Source: JAIEPX01 sp963725255
Lineage (GTDB): Bacteria > Pseudomonadota > Gammaproteobacteria > JAIEPX01
Direction of reading: 5' to 3'
DNA: 64,000 nt
Assembly: GCA_963725255.1 (NCBI GenBank)
Contig: CAVRXV010000017.1
Location: 186,001-250,000, forward strand
Shown here piece after piece: positions 1 through 7,645 of this stretch (position 1 is the stretch's first letter; each line of letters starts with the position of its first letter). The notes beneath the pieces were generated by a model. The model was not told the origin of the DNA, ran no database searches, and was given only the letters and a program-made list of their open reading frames with translations. Both the position numbers and the translations under genes were made by a program.

Positions 1-681
1 ATCCCAAGATGCTGGGTGATGCAATCTTGCTGCCGCCGCTTTCTTCTTTAGAAATAACCATCGAACACCGGCGCAAATATTAGCTGATGGGTCCAATGCC
101 TCTTCATGAGTGAGATCTATGAAATAGTTTCCCATTTCTCCTTTATGATCGCTAATAATTTTCAAGGTACTATCTGTAAGTTGCATCAATCCACGGGCAT
201 AACCTAACCTTGAGGTTTTTCCCGGATTACTTTGCGGTGTAATCTGTTCATACTTGAATCCTGACTCGCTTGCTATGAGTGCTTTTACTAAGTTAGGATC
301 AAGTGATTTCTCATTAGAAAAAATCTCATTCCAATATTGAGTCCACCCACGTATTTGTTGATCAAATTCATCTGCCTTGGGAAACTTCAAAACTCCCATC
401 TTAGGAGAGCCTATAAGATGCGAAAAATATGTTTTGTCAATAACTTGAATTTCATCATAAGACAACATATCTTTACGAGACGGATTCTCAGCACAATGTT
501 CATGCCTAGTGACTAATTGCCCATTCGGATGTTCCTGACTAGGTGGAATGTGGAGAACATGAGTTCGCACAAAATGTTTTCCAATCGGACAGATCCGCCA
601 TGAGTGTACTTTATCGTTTGTAGCAACAGTGGATGACTCTAGCTCTTCCATTACTTCTGAATCAGAATGATGAGTGCTCAT
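1..681 (-). CDS. Lytic transglycosylase (SLT) domain protein, C-terminus cut by window edge
   Basis: The frame is open from an ATG at 681 to the first base of the window, giving 227 residues with the C-terminus missing. An AGAGGA ribosome site lies about 8 nt upstream. Residues from about 125 on look like the goose-type/Slt70 transglycosylase fold: ALIASESGF carries the expected catalytic Glu, followed by ARGLMQLTDSTLK and by DPSANICAGVRWLF. Such enzymes cleave the MurNAc-GlcNAc bond of peptidoglycan. The first ~120 residues are hydrophilic, have no signal peptide and match nothing I recognise. A non-secreted SLT protein is more typical of phage, conjugative or secretion-associated proteins than of housekeeping Slt/Mlt enzymes. 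The domain call is firm; the role is open. Confidence 0.75.
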   Translation of the reverse strand, partial: MSTHHSDSEVMEELESSTVATNDKVHSWRICPIGKHFVRTHVLHIPPSQEHPNGQLVTRHEHCAENPSRKDMLSYDEIQVIDKTYFSHLIGSPKMGVLKFPKADEFDQQIRGWTQYWNEIFSNEKSLDPNLVKALIASESGFKYEQITPQSNPGKTSRLGYARGLMQLTDSTLKIISDHKGEMGNYFIDLTHEEALDPSANICAGVRWLFLKKKAAAARLHHPASWD

Positions 682-838
682 AAAATATTCCTCTGAGTAG
701 ATAAGCATAAGAATTCAAATCAAACGACAATCATGCTGCACTATCAGTTATAGGTTAGGGTCAACATTATAGGTGAAATAATAAAATAAAAAAACAAGTT
801 TTACCAGGCACGAATTGACTCATTTAAAATATAGTTTA

Positions 839-855
839 ACAGCCGGTTCGGCTGT
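839..855. repeat. Short GC-rich hairpin
   Basis: ACAGCCG-GTT-CGGCTGT forms a 7-bp stem with a 3-base loop inside an AT-rich gap. No U-tract follows on either strand, so it is not a clear intrinsic terminator. The rest of 682-880 shows no gene. Confidence 0.5.
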
Positions 856-881
856 ATCATTAAGGTGTCACCCATTCGGTT

Positions 882-1095
882 GAAGCGCCTAGAGTTGTAA
901 GAGGTTTTGTCTTATTGATGAAATTAGTTTGCACAAAAATCATGACCTACATATCATCAAAATAAATCCTAGCTTTTTTAATACTCAAAAATTTGATTCA
1001 TGTGATTTTTGCCATTTAATTATTTAACTGAAAACATTATTGTATAAATTTTAGATCGATTTACCAAAACCTCTCACAACTCAAGACGCGACACC
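882..1095. repeat. Dispersed repeat unit with imperfect terminal inverted repeats (REP-like family)
   Basis: The left end (around 885-910, ...AGAGTTGTAAGAGGTTTTG) is an imperfect inverted copy of the right end (1066-1095, which on the minus strand reads GGTGTCGCGTCTTGAGTTGT and continues into GAGAGGTTTT). The interior is AT-rich and non-coding. The left ~100 bp also aligns, with gaps, to 3184-3290, including shared blocks GTTGT, AGGTTT and GATG. The right end appears to have landed in a hydrolase gene, whose surviving 3' part starts immediately after it. It could be a MITE-like or BIME-like unit. Confidence 0.55.
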
Positions 1096-1434
1096 TTTCT
1101 CTTCAATTTATTAGACCAAATAGTCGATGATGCACAGCTTTTCGGTTGCGGGATTGTATTTTCGCAACTGGCTGAAGAGAGTTTTGTAACAGCAAAACTT
1201 TCAACAGTGAAGGTGCCTGTTACTGTTATTGTCGGTGATAATGATCAGTATTTTATCGCAACTGTTCCGAACCAATCCGCCGCAGAAACACAAAGACTTT
1301 TGTTCACGGGTAGTAATGATACAACAGCCTACACTGTTCCAAATGCAGGACATATTACTTCTGCTGCGTTAAAACCAAGCAGAGAACTATTTATAAATAA
1401 TCTTGAGGGATGGTTGACTAAACATGGGTTTTAA
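1048..1434 (+). pseudogene. Alpha/beta-hydrolase C-terminal remnant
   Basis: The frame is open from 1048 to the TAA at 1432-1434, but the recognisable protein begins only after the repeat end at about 1095. The ~113 residues contain VPVTVIVGDNDQYF and YTVPNAGHITSAA. These are the usual strand with the acidic residue (GDND) and the catalytic-His segment (NAGH) of the alpha/beta-hydrolase C-terminal half. The N-terminal half with the nucleophile elbow is absent and no good start codon is visible; a GTG at 1207 would give only 75 residues without the acid-side context. Repeat copies border the remnant on both sides (right end at 1095, another head at 1442). I read it as a gene decapitated by a repeat or rearrangement. 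Confidence 0.7.
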
Positions 1435-1441
1435 CGAGTAC

Positions 1442-1475
1442 GGCGTCGCGTCTTGAGTTGTGAGAAATTTCGTTT
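1442..1475 (+). repeat. REP-like repeat head
   Basis: GGCGTCGCGTCTTGAGTTGT followed by GAGAAATTTCG. The first 20 bases are identical to those at 40495 and nearly identical to those at 3190. It starts 7 bp after the stop of the hydrolase remnant. Confidence 0.7.
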
Positions 1476-1499
1476 ATATGTTGGAACAAGTGTTCTTAC

Positions 1500-1823
1500 T
1501 TAGGGTCTTATGCTCCATACTTCCTTTGCTTGGGCCCATGCTTCCTCTTGAGCATTTATCAGACGTAATATAATTTCATCCAACTGAATAGCCGTTCTTT
1601 TAATCGAGAGATTTTCTCCTTTAATAGCCAATCCAAACGCATCTTCTACACCCGGGATTAAATAACGGTGTAAATTAATTCCTAGCATTTCAAGATGACG
1701 TTGATAATCACGAAATATATCATTGTTATCTTGACCGATTAATTCAAGCATTCTACTTTGAAGTTGTGTGAACAATTTTGAAGAATAAAACCTTGCATTT
1801 TTCTGACCTTTATCTTGCTGCAT
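1500..1823 (-). CDS. Hypothetical protein, 107 aa
   Basis: A small, mostly helical, soluble protein with no signal peptide or membrane segment; I do not recognise the family. It begins MQQDKGQKNARFYSSKLF and ends with a Trp/Ala-rich helix (AQEEAWAQAKEVW). The ribosome site is weak (GTGGA about 8 nt upstream of the ATG at 1823). It lies 149 bp downstream of the 357-residue orphan on the same strand and could be cotranscribed with it. It sits in an accessory region, so its reality rests only on length and plausible composition. Confidence 0.55.
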   Translation of the reverse strand: MQQDKGQKNARFYSSKLFTQLQSRMLELIGQDNNDIFRDYQRHLEMLGINLHRYLIPGVEDAFGLAIKGENLSIKRTAIQLDEIILRLINAQEEAWAQAKEVWSIRP

Positions 1824-1972
1824 AATAATCCACTCTATCTAAATTGAAAAAATTCAGAATATCGATGGACAGAACTAAAGTCAAATCATTAATCTATTCT
1901 TAGACGAGAGACATGGAGTTTTAGGTTAGTTTAAGAGTCTCAGGTGTTTCACAATAAAATTCTAAATGCCCC

Positions 1973-3046
1973 TCACCCCCCACGAATACGATAGAGAGGT
2001 TTCACTATTTCAAATTGTCCCTCTTTAAAAGTCAAACATCCCATTTTCAAGTTTTTCTCAAAGAGTTCAAATGCTTTCTGATATAATTGATGAATTAATC
2101 CAGCTGCCATATGAATCATTAAAACTTCGCAATCTTGCATAGACTTATAGGTATCTAGTAATTGATTTTTTTCAGCAGTGCTCATTGCATGATTCTTTCT
2201 TAGAATATTTGCAATTCGCTCTTTTGCAATTTTTTTTTCTGCAGTGGCACTAGCCTCAGCGTCCCGACGAATTTGGGGATGAAGGCAGGGATCGGCTCGC
2301 ATATTTGAATAGAGCTCGTACTCAACCCCATTATCATCACAATAGTCACATATTGCTCTTACTACCCAAGGTGTTAAATATTCCGGAATTACATAGGATA
2401 TATTTGTCGTAGAATGACCAACATTAAAAGAATTATTGAGAGCACTTAATCCTTCTTCGGTCATAGCAGGAATTGATTTTATTATCATGTCCATATTCGA
2501 AATAGTCTGGTTCGATTGCTCATGATCTTCTTTTGTAGGGGACTTTATAAGCGAATCTGGAATATTGAAACAAGCAAAATCACGCGATCTTCTGGATATA
2601 AACATCCAGTTCTGTTTCTGACGTTGTTGATATACTTCTGTTATTTTTGTCGGATCGACTTTTTGTATATCAGGGATCAATAATATCCAACCTTCATTTG
2701 TTCTACCATAGCATCCACCGAAAGGTTGTAAACATTCGACGATATTTTGTGCATTTACTTCGACTGAAATAATAGAATCGGAATCTTCTGTATCAAATCG
2801 TAATAATCTTAAAGCAATTTGTGTACCTGCCTTGGTGGTATAAACTACCCAAACATGACCTGTGAGAACGAGTAATTCTTCTGTAACTTTTTTAACTGTA
2901 TCATCCAAAACTGTTACTTTTTCAGTGTACTGATATTTTGGGAGCCCAATCTTATCATTTGGTATCAATAAAGGGTGTATTAACCTTAGCCATTGATCTT
3001 GAAATTTGACTGCATTACGTCGTTGATCCGGTGTACTTTTAAACAT
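1973..3046 (-). CDS. Hypothetical protein, 357 aa
   Basis: A soluble protein with no signal peptide and no membrane segment, not matched to a family. The N-terminal half (about 1-150) looks beta-rich (VLTGHVWVVYTTKAG, GGCYGRTNEGWILLIPD). A variable linker follows around 165-185, then a helical C-terminal half with an Ala/Lys-rich coiled segment near 265-295 (RRDAEASATAEKKIAKERI). Cysteines are scattered without a metal-binding pattern. It reads toward the 107-residue orphan and away from the toxin-antitoxin genes. The gene length and sustained coding character make it real; its function is unknown. Confidence 0.7.
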   Translation of the reverse strand: MFKSTPDQRRNAVKFQDQWLRLIHPLLIPNDKIGLPKYQYTEKVTVLDDTVKKVTEELLVLTGHVWVVYTTKAGTQIALRLLRFDTEDSDSIISVEVNAQNIVECLQPFGGCYGRTNEGWILLIPDIQKVDPTKITEVYQQRQKQNWMFISRRSRDFACFNIPDSLIKSPTKEDHEQSNQTISNMDMIIKSIPAMTEEGLSALNNSFNVGHSTTNISYVIPEYLTPWVVRAICDYCDDNGVEYELYSNMRADPCLHPQIRRDAEASATAEKKIAKERIANILRKNHAMSTAEKNQLLDTYKSMQDCEVLMIHMAAGLIHQLYQKAFELFEKNLKMGCLTFKEGQFEIVKPLYRIRGG

Positions 3047-3108
3047 AAGCTTCTCTACTCTAGATTTGTACCACCTTTATACTATATTTCTCGCAAAATA
3101 TCTAGATC

Positions 3109-3133
3109 CAGGGGGGCAGGTCCTGCCCCCCTG
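3109..3133. repeat. Perfect GC-rich palindrome
   Basis: Twelve-base arms CAGGGGGGCAGG / CCTGCCCCCCTG are separated by a single T. It lies upstream of the 357-residue orphan (which reads leftward) and of the Phd/ParE pair, so it is not in a terminator position for a flanking gene. It may be a regulatory or repeat hairpin. Confidence 0.6.
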
Positions 3134-3183
3134 TTGTTTACAACCTAATCAGGACATCCCAGATTACATAACTTTTGAGTCGG

Positions 3184-3295
3184 GTTAAAGCGTCGCGTCT
3201 TGAGTTGTGATAGGTTTCGTCTTTTTGATGTGAACATTTCGTACAAAGACCTTGATTATCATATTAACAAATCAAATCTCAGCTTTTAGAGCCTC
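3184..3295 (+). repeat. REP-like dispersed repeat copy
   Basis: It starts AGCGTCGCGTCTTGAGTTGT, then GATAGGTTTCG. The following ~75 bp resemble the left part of the unit at 882-985, so the repeat is longer than its conserved head. It occupies most of the 335-bp gap between the 357-residue orphan and the Phd/ParE pair. No gene is seen in this gap. Confidence 0.6.
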
Positions 3296-3381
3296 ATCTA
3301 TGCTAGGTTGTTTAAATCTAGATTGACTTTTAGACAACAATGGGCTAAATTAAGACTAAATTCAGTCCATAGGAGATATTA

Positions 3382-3663
3382 GTGAAACTGAGCCAACGTG
3401 TTAAACCAATCAGTTATTTGAAAGCTAATGCTGCAGCGATAATTCATGATTTCGAAAAAGGTGTTCAACACACTTTAGTTATTACTCAAAATGGCGAAGC
3501 CAAAGCGGTATTAATGGATATTAAAACCTTTGATGAACACCAAGAAACCATCTCGATGTTAAAACTTTTAGCCCAAAGTAATCACAGTGTACAACAAGGT
3601 AGAGTTAAGCTTGCATCAAAGGCCTTTGAAGATATCAAAAAGAAAATCAAATCAACTCGGTGA
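3382..3663 (+). CDS. Type II antitoxin, Phd/YefM family
   Basis: 93 residues. The N-terminal part (residues 5-55: PISYLKANAAAIIHDF, LVITQNGEAKAVLMDIKTFD) is the Phd/YefM DNA-binding fold, which in this family binds the operon's own operator. The C-terminal tail (about 60-93) is the toxin-neutralising arm. It starts at a GTG with an AGGAGA site 7 nt upstream. The toxin gene follows within 6 nt, the usual antitoxin-first order. It is expected to neutralise the ParE-type protein and repress the pair's promoter. Confidence 0.88.
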   Translation: MKLSQRVKPISYLKANAAAIIHDFEKGVQHTLVITQNGEAKAVLMDIKTFDEHQETISMLKLLAQSNHSVQQGRVKLASKAFEDIKKKIKSTR

Positions 3664-3669
3664 TTGCAC

Positions 3670-4041
3670 ATGGCACTAAAAAAACATCGAGTTTATCTAG
3701 CTGAAGAAGCAGAGAATGACCTCTATGAATTATATTTATATATTGCCTCACATGATTCCGAACAGGCTGCGATGAATGTATTTAATAAAATATCCGAGCA
3801 AACGCTGAAATTAGAGACCATGCCTGAAAGAGGAAATTTCCTAAAAGAACTTACGCAGATAGGCGTATATGACTTTCGTGAGTTGAACCTTAAACCTTAC
3901 CGAATTATTTACCAATTTATTAATGATGTTGTGTATGTACACGCTATTTTGGATGGCCGCAGAGATCTTGAAGAACATCTTTTGCAACGCATGTCCAGAA
4001 AAGTCAGCTATCAAGAAGAGGGTGATGAAGTTCTAGTCTAA
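3670..4041 (+). CDS. Type II toxin, ParE/RelE superfamily
   Basis: About 123 residues from the ATG at 3670; a TTG two codons upstream is also open but less likely. The opening helix-loop (KHRVYLAEEAENDLYELYLYIA), the MPERGNFLKEL segment and the C-terminal FRELNLKPYRIIYQ...VYVHAILDGRRDLEEHL strands are characteristic of ParE-like toxins, which poison DNA gyrase in characterised members. RelE ribonuclease activity is less likely because the run of basic catalytic residues is not evident. It directly follows the Phd/YefM antitoxin, with which it should form one operon. Confidence 0.88.
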   Translation: MALKKHRVYLAEEAENDLYELYLYIASHDSEQAAMNVFNKISEQTLKLETMPERGNFLKELTQIGVYDFRELNLKPYRIIYQFINDVVYVHAILDGRRDLEEHLLQRMSRKVSYQEEGDEVLV

Positions 4042-4047
4042 GAAGGT

Positions 4048-4072
4048 AGTAATCTTAGACTTGACCCTATCC
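4048..4072 (-). repeat. Solo REP-like head (GGGTCAAGTCT type)
   Basis: On the minus strand it reads AGGGTCAAGTCTAAGATTAC. This is nearly the same head and body as the long inverted repeat at 13450-13550. It lies 7 bp after the ParE-type stop codon. Confidence 0.55.
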
Positions 4073-4150
4073 TTTCCACTTTCAGTGTGGCTAATGTAAT
4101 TTTATTGCTAATGCACTAAACTTACCAGTAAGATTATATGGAGATCTATT

Positions 4151-4441
4151 ATGCCTGTATCAATGTCAGATATTTCTACAACTAAAATGAGCTCTAAAGG
4201 TCAAGTGGTGATCCCCGAAGAAATTCGTGAATACATGCACTTGGAATCTGGTGTTAAGTTCATTGTTATGGCAACTAATGATTCGATTATCTTTAAGAGA
4301 ATCACGCCTATTTCGCCAAATGAGGTAACAGCTTTACTGAAAGCATCTCGTGCTATGGCTAAGAAATATAAATTTAATAAAAAAGATGTAGTCGAAAGCG
4401 TATCTGGCGTAAGAAAATCTAAAAAAAAGAAAACCAAATAA
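4151..4441 (+). CDS. AbrB/MazE/SpoVT-type DNA-binding protein, orphan antitoxin-like
   Basis: 96 residues. Residues 10-50 (TTKMSSKGQVVIPEEIREYMHLESGVKFIV) are the swapped-hairpin SpoVT/AbrB fold found in MazE-type antitoxins and transition regulators. The C-terminus is a basic tail (VRKSKKKKTK). The ATG at 4151 has GGAGAT upstream. In toxin-antitoxin loci such a gene is normally followed by a PIN or MazF toxin, but the next 400 bp hold none. It is therefore either a solitary regulator or an antitoxin that has lost its partner. Confidence 0.8.
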   Translation: MPVSMSDISTTKMSSKGQVVIPEEIREYMHLESGVKFIVMATNDSIIFKRITPISPNEVTALLKASRAMAKKYKFNKKDVVESVSGVRKSKKKKTK

Positions 4442-4660
4442 GAATAATTTCTTTCGTACTAATTCATCGTTATACTTATTTACAAAACACCAACTTGTTT
4501 TGCGAATGCAAAATGAAAAAAAGTGGAAGAAGCAATTCTTATACTCACTCCAATATTCCGCAGAATTTTTTTACTTCTTTAGCAGCGGTATCATGTAAAA
4601 AATTTATTAGACTGACTCATCTTTACAAGTGGCAATTAAATTAATTGTCCTATGCCGCTT
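4442..4660. other. Gene-free AT-rich gap
   Basis: I see no gene. On the minus strand a 22-codon open stretch (about 4547-4613, ending HDTAAKEVKKFCGILE) looks protein-like and might be a relic, but it is too short to assign. Confidence 0.4.
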
Positions 4661-4663
4661 AGG

Positions 4664-4760
4664 CGAAGAATCCGACTTTCTTGGAGGAAAATAAAGCGCA
4701 GCGAGGGGGACCCGAGTGAGCCATTTCCGGAAAGACAGTCGGATTGTAACGCCGACTTTG
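4664..4760. repeat. Structured GC-rich element with imperfect inverted arms
   Basis: AATCCGACT (4669-4677) and AGTCGGATT (4737-4745) are perfect inverted arms. The adjoining bases (TTCTTGGAGGAAA / TTTCCGGAAAGA) extend the pairing imperfectly. The centre is an unusually GC-rich GCGCAGCGAGGGGGACCC stretch followed by GAGTGAGCC. A further GCCGACTTTG follows at 4751. It is non-coding and distinct from the GGSGTC repeat family. Confidence 0.5.
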
Positions 4761-4776
4761 GATACCACCCTAACTT

Positions 4777-4814
4777 GTCTATATATAGATATTTACCTCT
4801 ATATAGACTATAAT
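4777..4814 (+). promoter_or_regulatory. Promoter and inverted-repeat operator of the Xre-RES operon
   Basis: GTCTATATATAGA (4777-4789) and TCTATATAGAC (4798-4808) form an inverted repeat. A good -10 hexamer TATAAT (4809-4814) abuts it, about 37 bp upstream of the antitoxin ATG. An operator placed on the promoter fits the autorepression known for Xre/ParS-RES pairs. I do not see a convincing -35 element. Confidence 0.6.
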
Positions 4815-4851
4815 ACCCTTAAGTGAGATCAACATCTTTTCGGAGATTATT

Positions 4852-5238
4852 ATGCAGCTAACGTCAAAGCCAATGAAGCCAGTTTCCGATGCTGTGGCAT
4901 GGAAATCATTGCAATCCTTAGTGCAACGCTTTCAATTAAGTGAAGCCGAAGCTACTGCGCTAATGGGAGAAATGCCTCGATCAACATATCAAAAAGGCGT
5001 GCATCAACATATTGGTAAGCTCAACAGAGATCAAAAAGAACGCATTTCTTATCTTTTAGGTATCTACAAAAGTTTGCGTATTTTATTTACTGACAGCGCT
5101 CAGGCATTAACGTGGATAGATAGAAAGAATGATTTAACACCCTTTAATGGAATTACACCAAAACGATTTATGCTAGAAGGTAGTCTTGTTAGATTGGCAG
5201 AGGTCCGACGATTTCTCGATTTTTGGAGAGGTTATTAA
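4852..5238 (+). CDS. Antitoxin, MbcA/ParS/Xre (DUF2384) family
   Basis: 128 residues. The N-terminal third is a helix-turn-helix-like segment (SLVQRFQLSEAEATALMGEMPRSTY). The C-terminal half (residues about 70-128) matches the toxin-binding domain: IYKSLRILF, then AQALTWIDRKN, TPFNGITPKRFMLEG and LAEVRRFLDFWRG. This is the antitoxin of RES-type modules, which blocks the toxin's NAD site and represses the operon. A CGGAG site precedes the ATG. The RES gene starts on the base after its stop. Confidence 0.9.
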   Translation: MQLTSKPMKPVSDAVAWKSLQSLVQRFQLSEAEATALMGEMPRSTYQKGVHQHIGKLNRDQKERISYLLGIYKSLRILFTDSAQALTWIDRKNDLTPFNGITPKRFMLEGSLVRLAEVRRFLDFWRGY

Positions 5239-5916
5239 TTGAAGGTGCATCAATACACAAAAGTCAGATCAAAATTTCATCGATTAATTCCGTCACGCTT
5301 TCCAACGATTAATTTATTCGATTGGGCGGAGTCACACGAGGAATTGGAAGAAATAGCAGCATTAGAAGGATTAACCAATGATCGCTTATCCACGGAATAT
5401 GGTGAACTATATCGCGTTGCAAAAGAAGACTGGGTTAGTGGCCCAGGAGCCACTATACTCATGGCACCATTTACCCATCCTGGAGAATCTCGATTTTCTG
5501 ATGGCACCTATGGAGTCTACTACGCAGGTGATTCACTGCAGACAGCGATAGCAGAAACGAAATTTCATCGTGAACGTTTTTTAGATGCTTCAAAAGAAGC
5601 TCCGTGTTTGCTGCAAATGCGTGAATACACAACAAAAGTTCAGCAACTACTCGTTGACATCACACAGGGTGGATTTAAAAAATATTTAAATCCTGATCCA
5701 AGTCAGTATTCAGTCAGCCAAGCTTTTGGTCGTGAACTAAAGAATGCTCGTGAGTGGGGGTTGCTGTACCCTAGCGTTCGTATGAAGGGTAATAAATGCG
5801 TAGCCATTTTTCGTCCCCCTGCTTTAACCATCCCTGTTCAAGGATGTCATTTAGATTATATTTGGGATGGAAAATCGATATCAGTAGTTAGACAATCTGA
5901 AAGCATCTTGTCTTAA
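5239..5916 (+). CDS. RES-domain toxin (predicted NAD+-degrading)
   Basis: 225 residues from a TTG immediately after the antitoxin TAA; a GTG two codons on is an alternative. The RES fold is evident: KFHRLIPSRFP supplies the Arg of the family signature, RFSDGTYGVYYAGDSLQTAIAETKFHRERF the conserved Glu region, and VSQAFGRELKN the Ser-containing segment. Characterised RES toxins deplete NAD+, and the Xre-type antitoxin blocks them. Nothing in the frame suggests inactivation. The final codons overlap a degenerate copy of the dispersed repeat (GCATCTTGTCTTAAGTTGTG at 5904-5923), so the C-terminus may have been altered by that repeat. Confidence 0.9.
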   Translation: MKVHQYTKVRSKFHRLIPSRFPTINLFDWAESHEELEEIAALEGLTNDRLSTEYGELYRVAKEDWVSGPGATILMAPFTHPGESRFSDGTYGVYYAGDSLQTAIAETKFHRERFLDASKEAPCLLQMREYTTKVQQLLVDITQGGFKKYLNPDPSQYSVSQAFGRELKNAREWGLLYPSVRMKGNKCVAIFRPPALTIPVQGCHLDYIWDGKSISVVRQSESILS

Positions 5917-6006
5917 GTTGTGAAGTGATCTCAGAATTGTTCACTATAGTGTTCGTAATAGCGTCTACAGTTCATTATGGTGAACATTTTTCTCCTCAAC
6001 CTCGAA

Positions 6007-6035
6007 TTGACTTTTAAGAGCCCAGCACATAACCT
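6007..6035 (+). promoter_or_regulatory. Candidate sigma-70 promoter for gpmI
   Basis: TTGACT (6007-6012), a 17-bp spacer and TAACCT (6030-6035), 31 bp before the gpmI ATG. The -10 is weak. Just upstream, GTTCATTATGGTGAAC (around 5970) is a near-palindrome of unknown role. Confidence 0.4.
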
Positions 6036-6065
6036 CTGCAGCAACTTCAACACAATCTGTGAACT

Positions 6066-7637
6066 ATGAATCATCGACCGCTAGTACTTATTATTCTCGA
6101 CGGCTGGGGATACCGCGAAAACCCAGCCTACAATGCTATAGAACAAGCTAAAACACCCACTTGGCACAAACTCTGGGCTGAATATCCTCATACCCTCATC
6201 AACGCATCAGGTTATTCCGTCGGGCTACCCCAGGGACAAATGGGAAACTCCGAAGTCGGTCACCTACACATGGGCGCAGGAAGATCTGTTCCACAAGATC
6301 TCGTTCGAATTGACCAAGCCATTCAGGATGGTTCTTTTGATGACAACCCGGTTTTTAATCAAGCTTTCGAAAAAGCAAAATCCACGAACAATACGGTACA
6401 TATTCTCGGATTAGTATCGCCGGGCGGCGTTCACAGCCATGAAAAACACATTCAAGCACTCATCGCGCTCGCAGCAAAAAAAGGTGTAAAAAAACTTTGC
6501 ATGCACGCGATATTAGATGGACGTGATACACCACCACGCTCAGCATTACCTTCACTCGCACTCATCGACAAACAACTAAACCAATCAGGCTACCAACCGA
6601 TCGCATCAATCTGCGGACGTTACTACGCCATGGATCGCGACAAAAGATGGGAGCGCACGCAAGCCGCTTACGACATGTACACCTCTGGAGAAGCGGCCTA
6701 CTACGCAAACTCCCCTGCCACTGCATTGGAATTGGCCTACGAACGAGATGAAAGCGACGAATTTGTAAAACCCACTTTAATTTCACCAAACTACAACAAC
6801 ACCGATACAACTCCAGATGCGCAAAAACATCCAGCAATTCAAGATAACGACATTATTATTTTTATGAATTTCCGCGCAGACCGCACTCGACAATTGACGC
6901 GCGCTTTTATTCAACAAGACTTTGATTTTTTCCCTCGCAAAAAACATCCAAAAATTGCAGACTTTATTTCGCTAACCCAATACGCAGAAGATTTAAAAAC
7001 TCACAGTGCATTTCCTCCCATCAATTTAACTCATGTTGTTGGACAATGCATCGCTGATGCAGGATTAAAACAATTACGTATTGCAGAAACAGAAAAATAC
7101 GCGCATGTTACTTTCTTTTTTAATGGTGGTCGCGAAAAACCTTTTACTAACGAAGATCGCATTTTAGTGCCCTCACCTAAAATCAGCACCTACGATTTAC
7201 AACCCGAAATGAGCGCTCCTGAACTTACCCAAAAATTATGCGAAGCCATTAAAAGCCAACAATACGCCGCCATCATTTGCAACTTCGCCAACGCCGACAT
7301 GGTAGGTCATAGTGGAAAATTAGATGCAACTATCAAAGCCATTGAAGCCATCGATAAAAGTCTTACCCAAATACTCGACGCACTGCATTCTGTGGGTGGA
7401 GAAGCCCTCATCACCTCTGACCACGGCAACGCGGAATTCATGTTCGACGAACTCACTCAGCAAGCGCACACTGCGCACACAACAAATCCGGTTCCTGTCA
7501 TTTATGTTGGCCGCCCCAGTGAAGTGGCTATTAATGAAGGTAACCTTGCCGATATAGGGCCGACCATGTTAATGTTACTAGGCCTGAAACTGCCAAAGGA
7601 AATGACGGCACATCCCCTGTTTAAATTGTTGGGTTAA
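6066..7637 (+). CDS. gpmI: 2,3-bisphosphoglycerate-independent phosphoglycerate mutase
   Basis: Interconverts 3- and 2-phosphoglycerate in glycolysis/gluconeogenesis using two Mn2+ ions and a phosphoserine. 523 residues, close to the family's ~510. The metal-binding LDGWGYR is at 11-17, and the catalytic Ser62 sits in QMGNSEVGHLHMGAGR. Substrate-binding HAILDGRDTPPRSA, FMNFRADRTRQLTRAF, FANADMVGHSG and SDHGNAE are all present. It is first in a gpmI-envC-ctpA run, as in many gammaproteobacteria. The 5' part is richer in G+C than the middle of the gene. Confidence 0.97.
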   Translation: MNHRPLVLIILDGWGYRENPAYNAIEQAKTPTWHKLWAEYPHTLINASGYSVGLPQGQMGNSEVGHLHMGAGRSVPQDLVRIDQAIQDGSFDDNPVFNQAFEKAKSTNNTVHILGLVSPGGVHSHEKHIQALIALAAKKGVKKLCMHAILDGRDTPPRSALPSLALIDKQLNQSGYQPIASICGRYYAMDRDKRWERTQAAYDMYTSGEAAYYANSPATALELAYERDESDEFVKPTLISPNYNNTDTTPDAQKHPAIQDNDIIIFMNFRADRTRQLTRAFIQQDFDFFPRKKHPKIADFISLTQYAEDLKTHSAFPPINLTHVVGQCIADAGLKQLRIAETEKYAHVTFFFNGGREKPFTNEDRILVPSPKISTYDLQPEMSAPELTQKLCEAIKSQQYAAIICNFANADMVGHSGKLDATIKAIEAIDKSLTQILDALHSVGGEALITSDHGNAEFMFDELTQQAHTAHTTNPVPVIYVGRPSEVAINEGNLADIGPTMLMLLGLKLPKEMTAHPLFKLLG

Positions 7638-7645
7638 GCGATGCA

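Noticed and set aside
3109..3133. Intrinsic terminator
   Set aside because: A strong palindrome but no T-tract on either strand, and it lies upstream, not downstream, of both flanking genes.
7324..7557. Open frames inside gpmI, nrdA, groEL, lgt and other genes in alternative frames
   Set aside because: They lack ribosome sites, read as low-complexity or odd composition, and lie entirely within strongly conserved genes.
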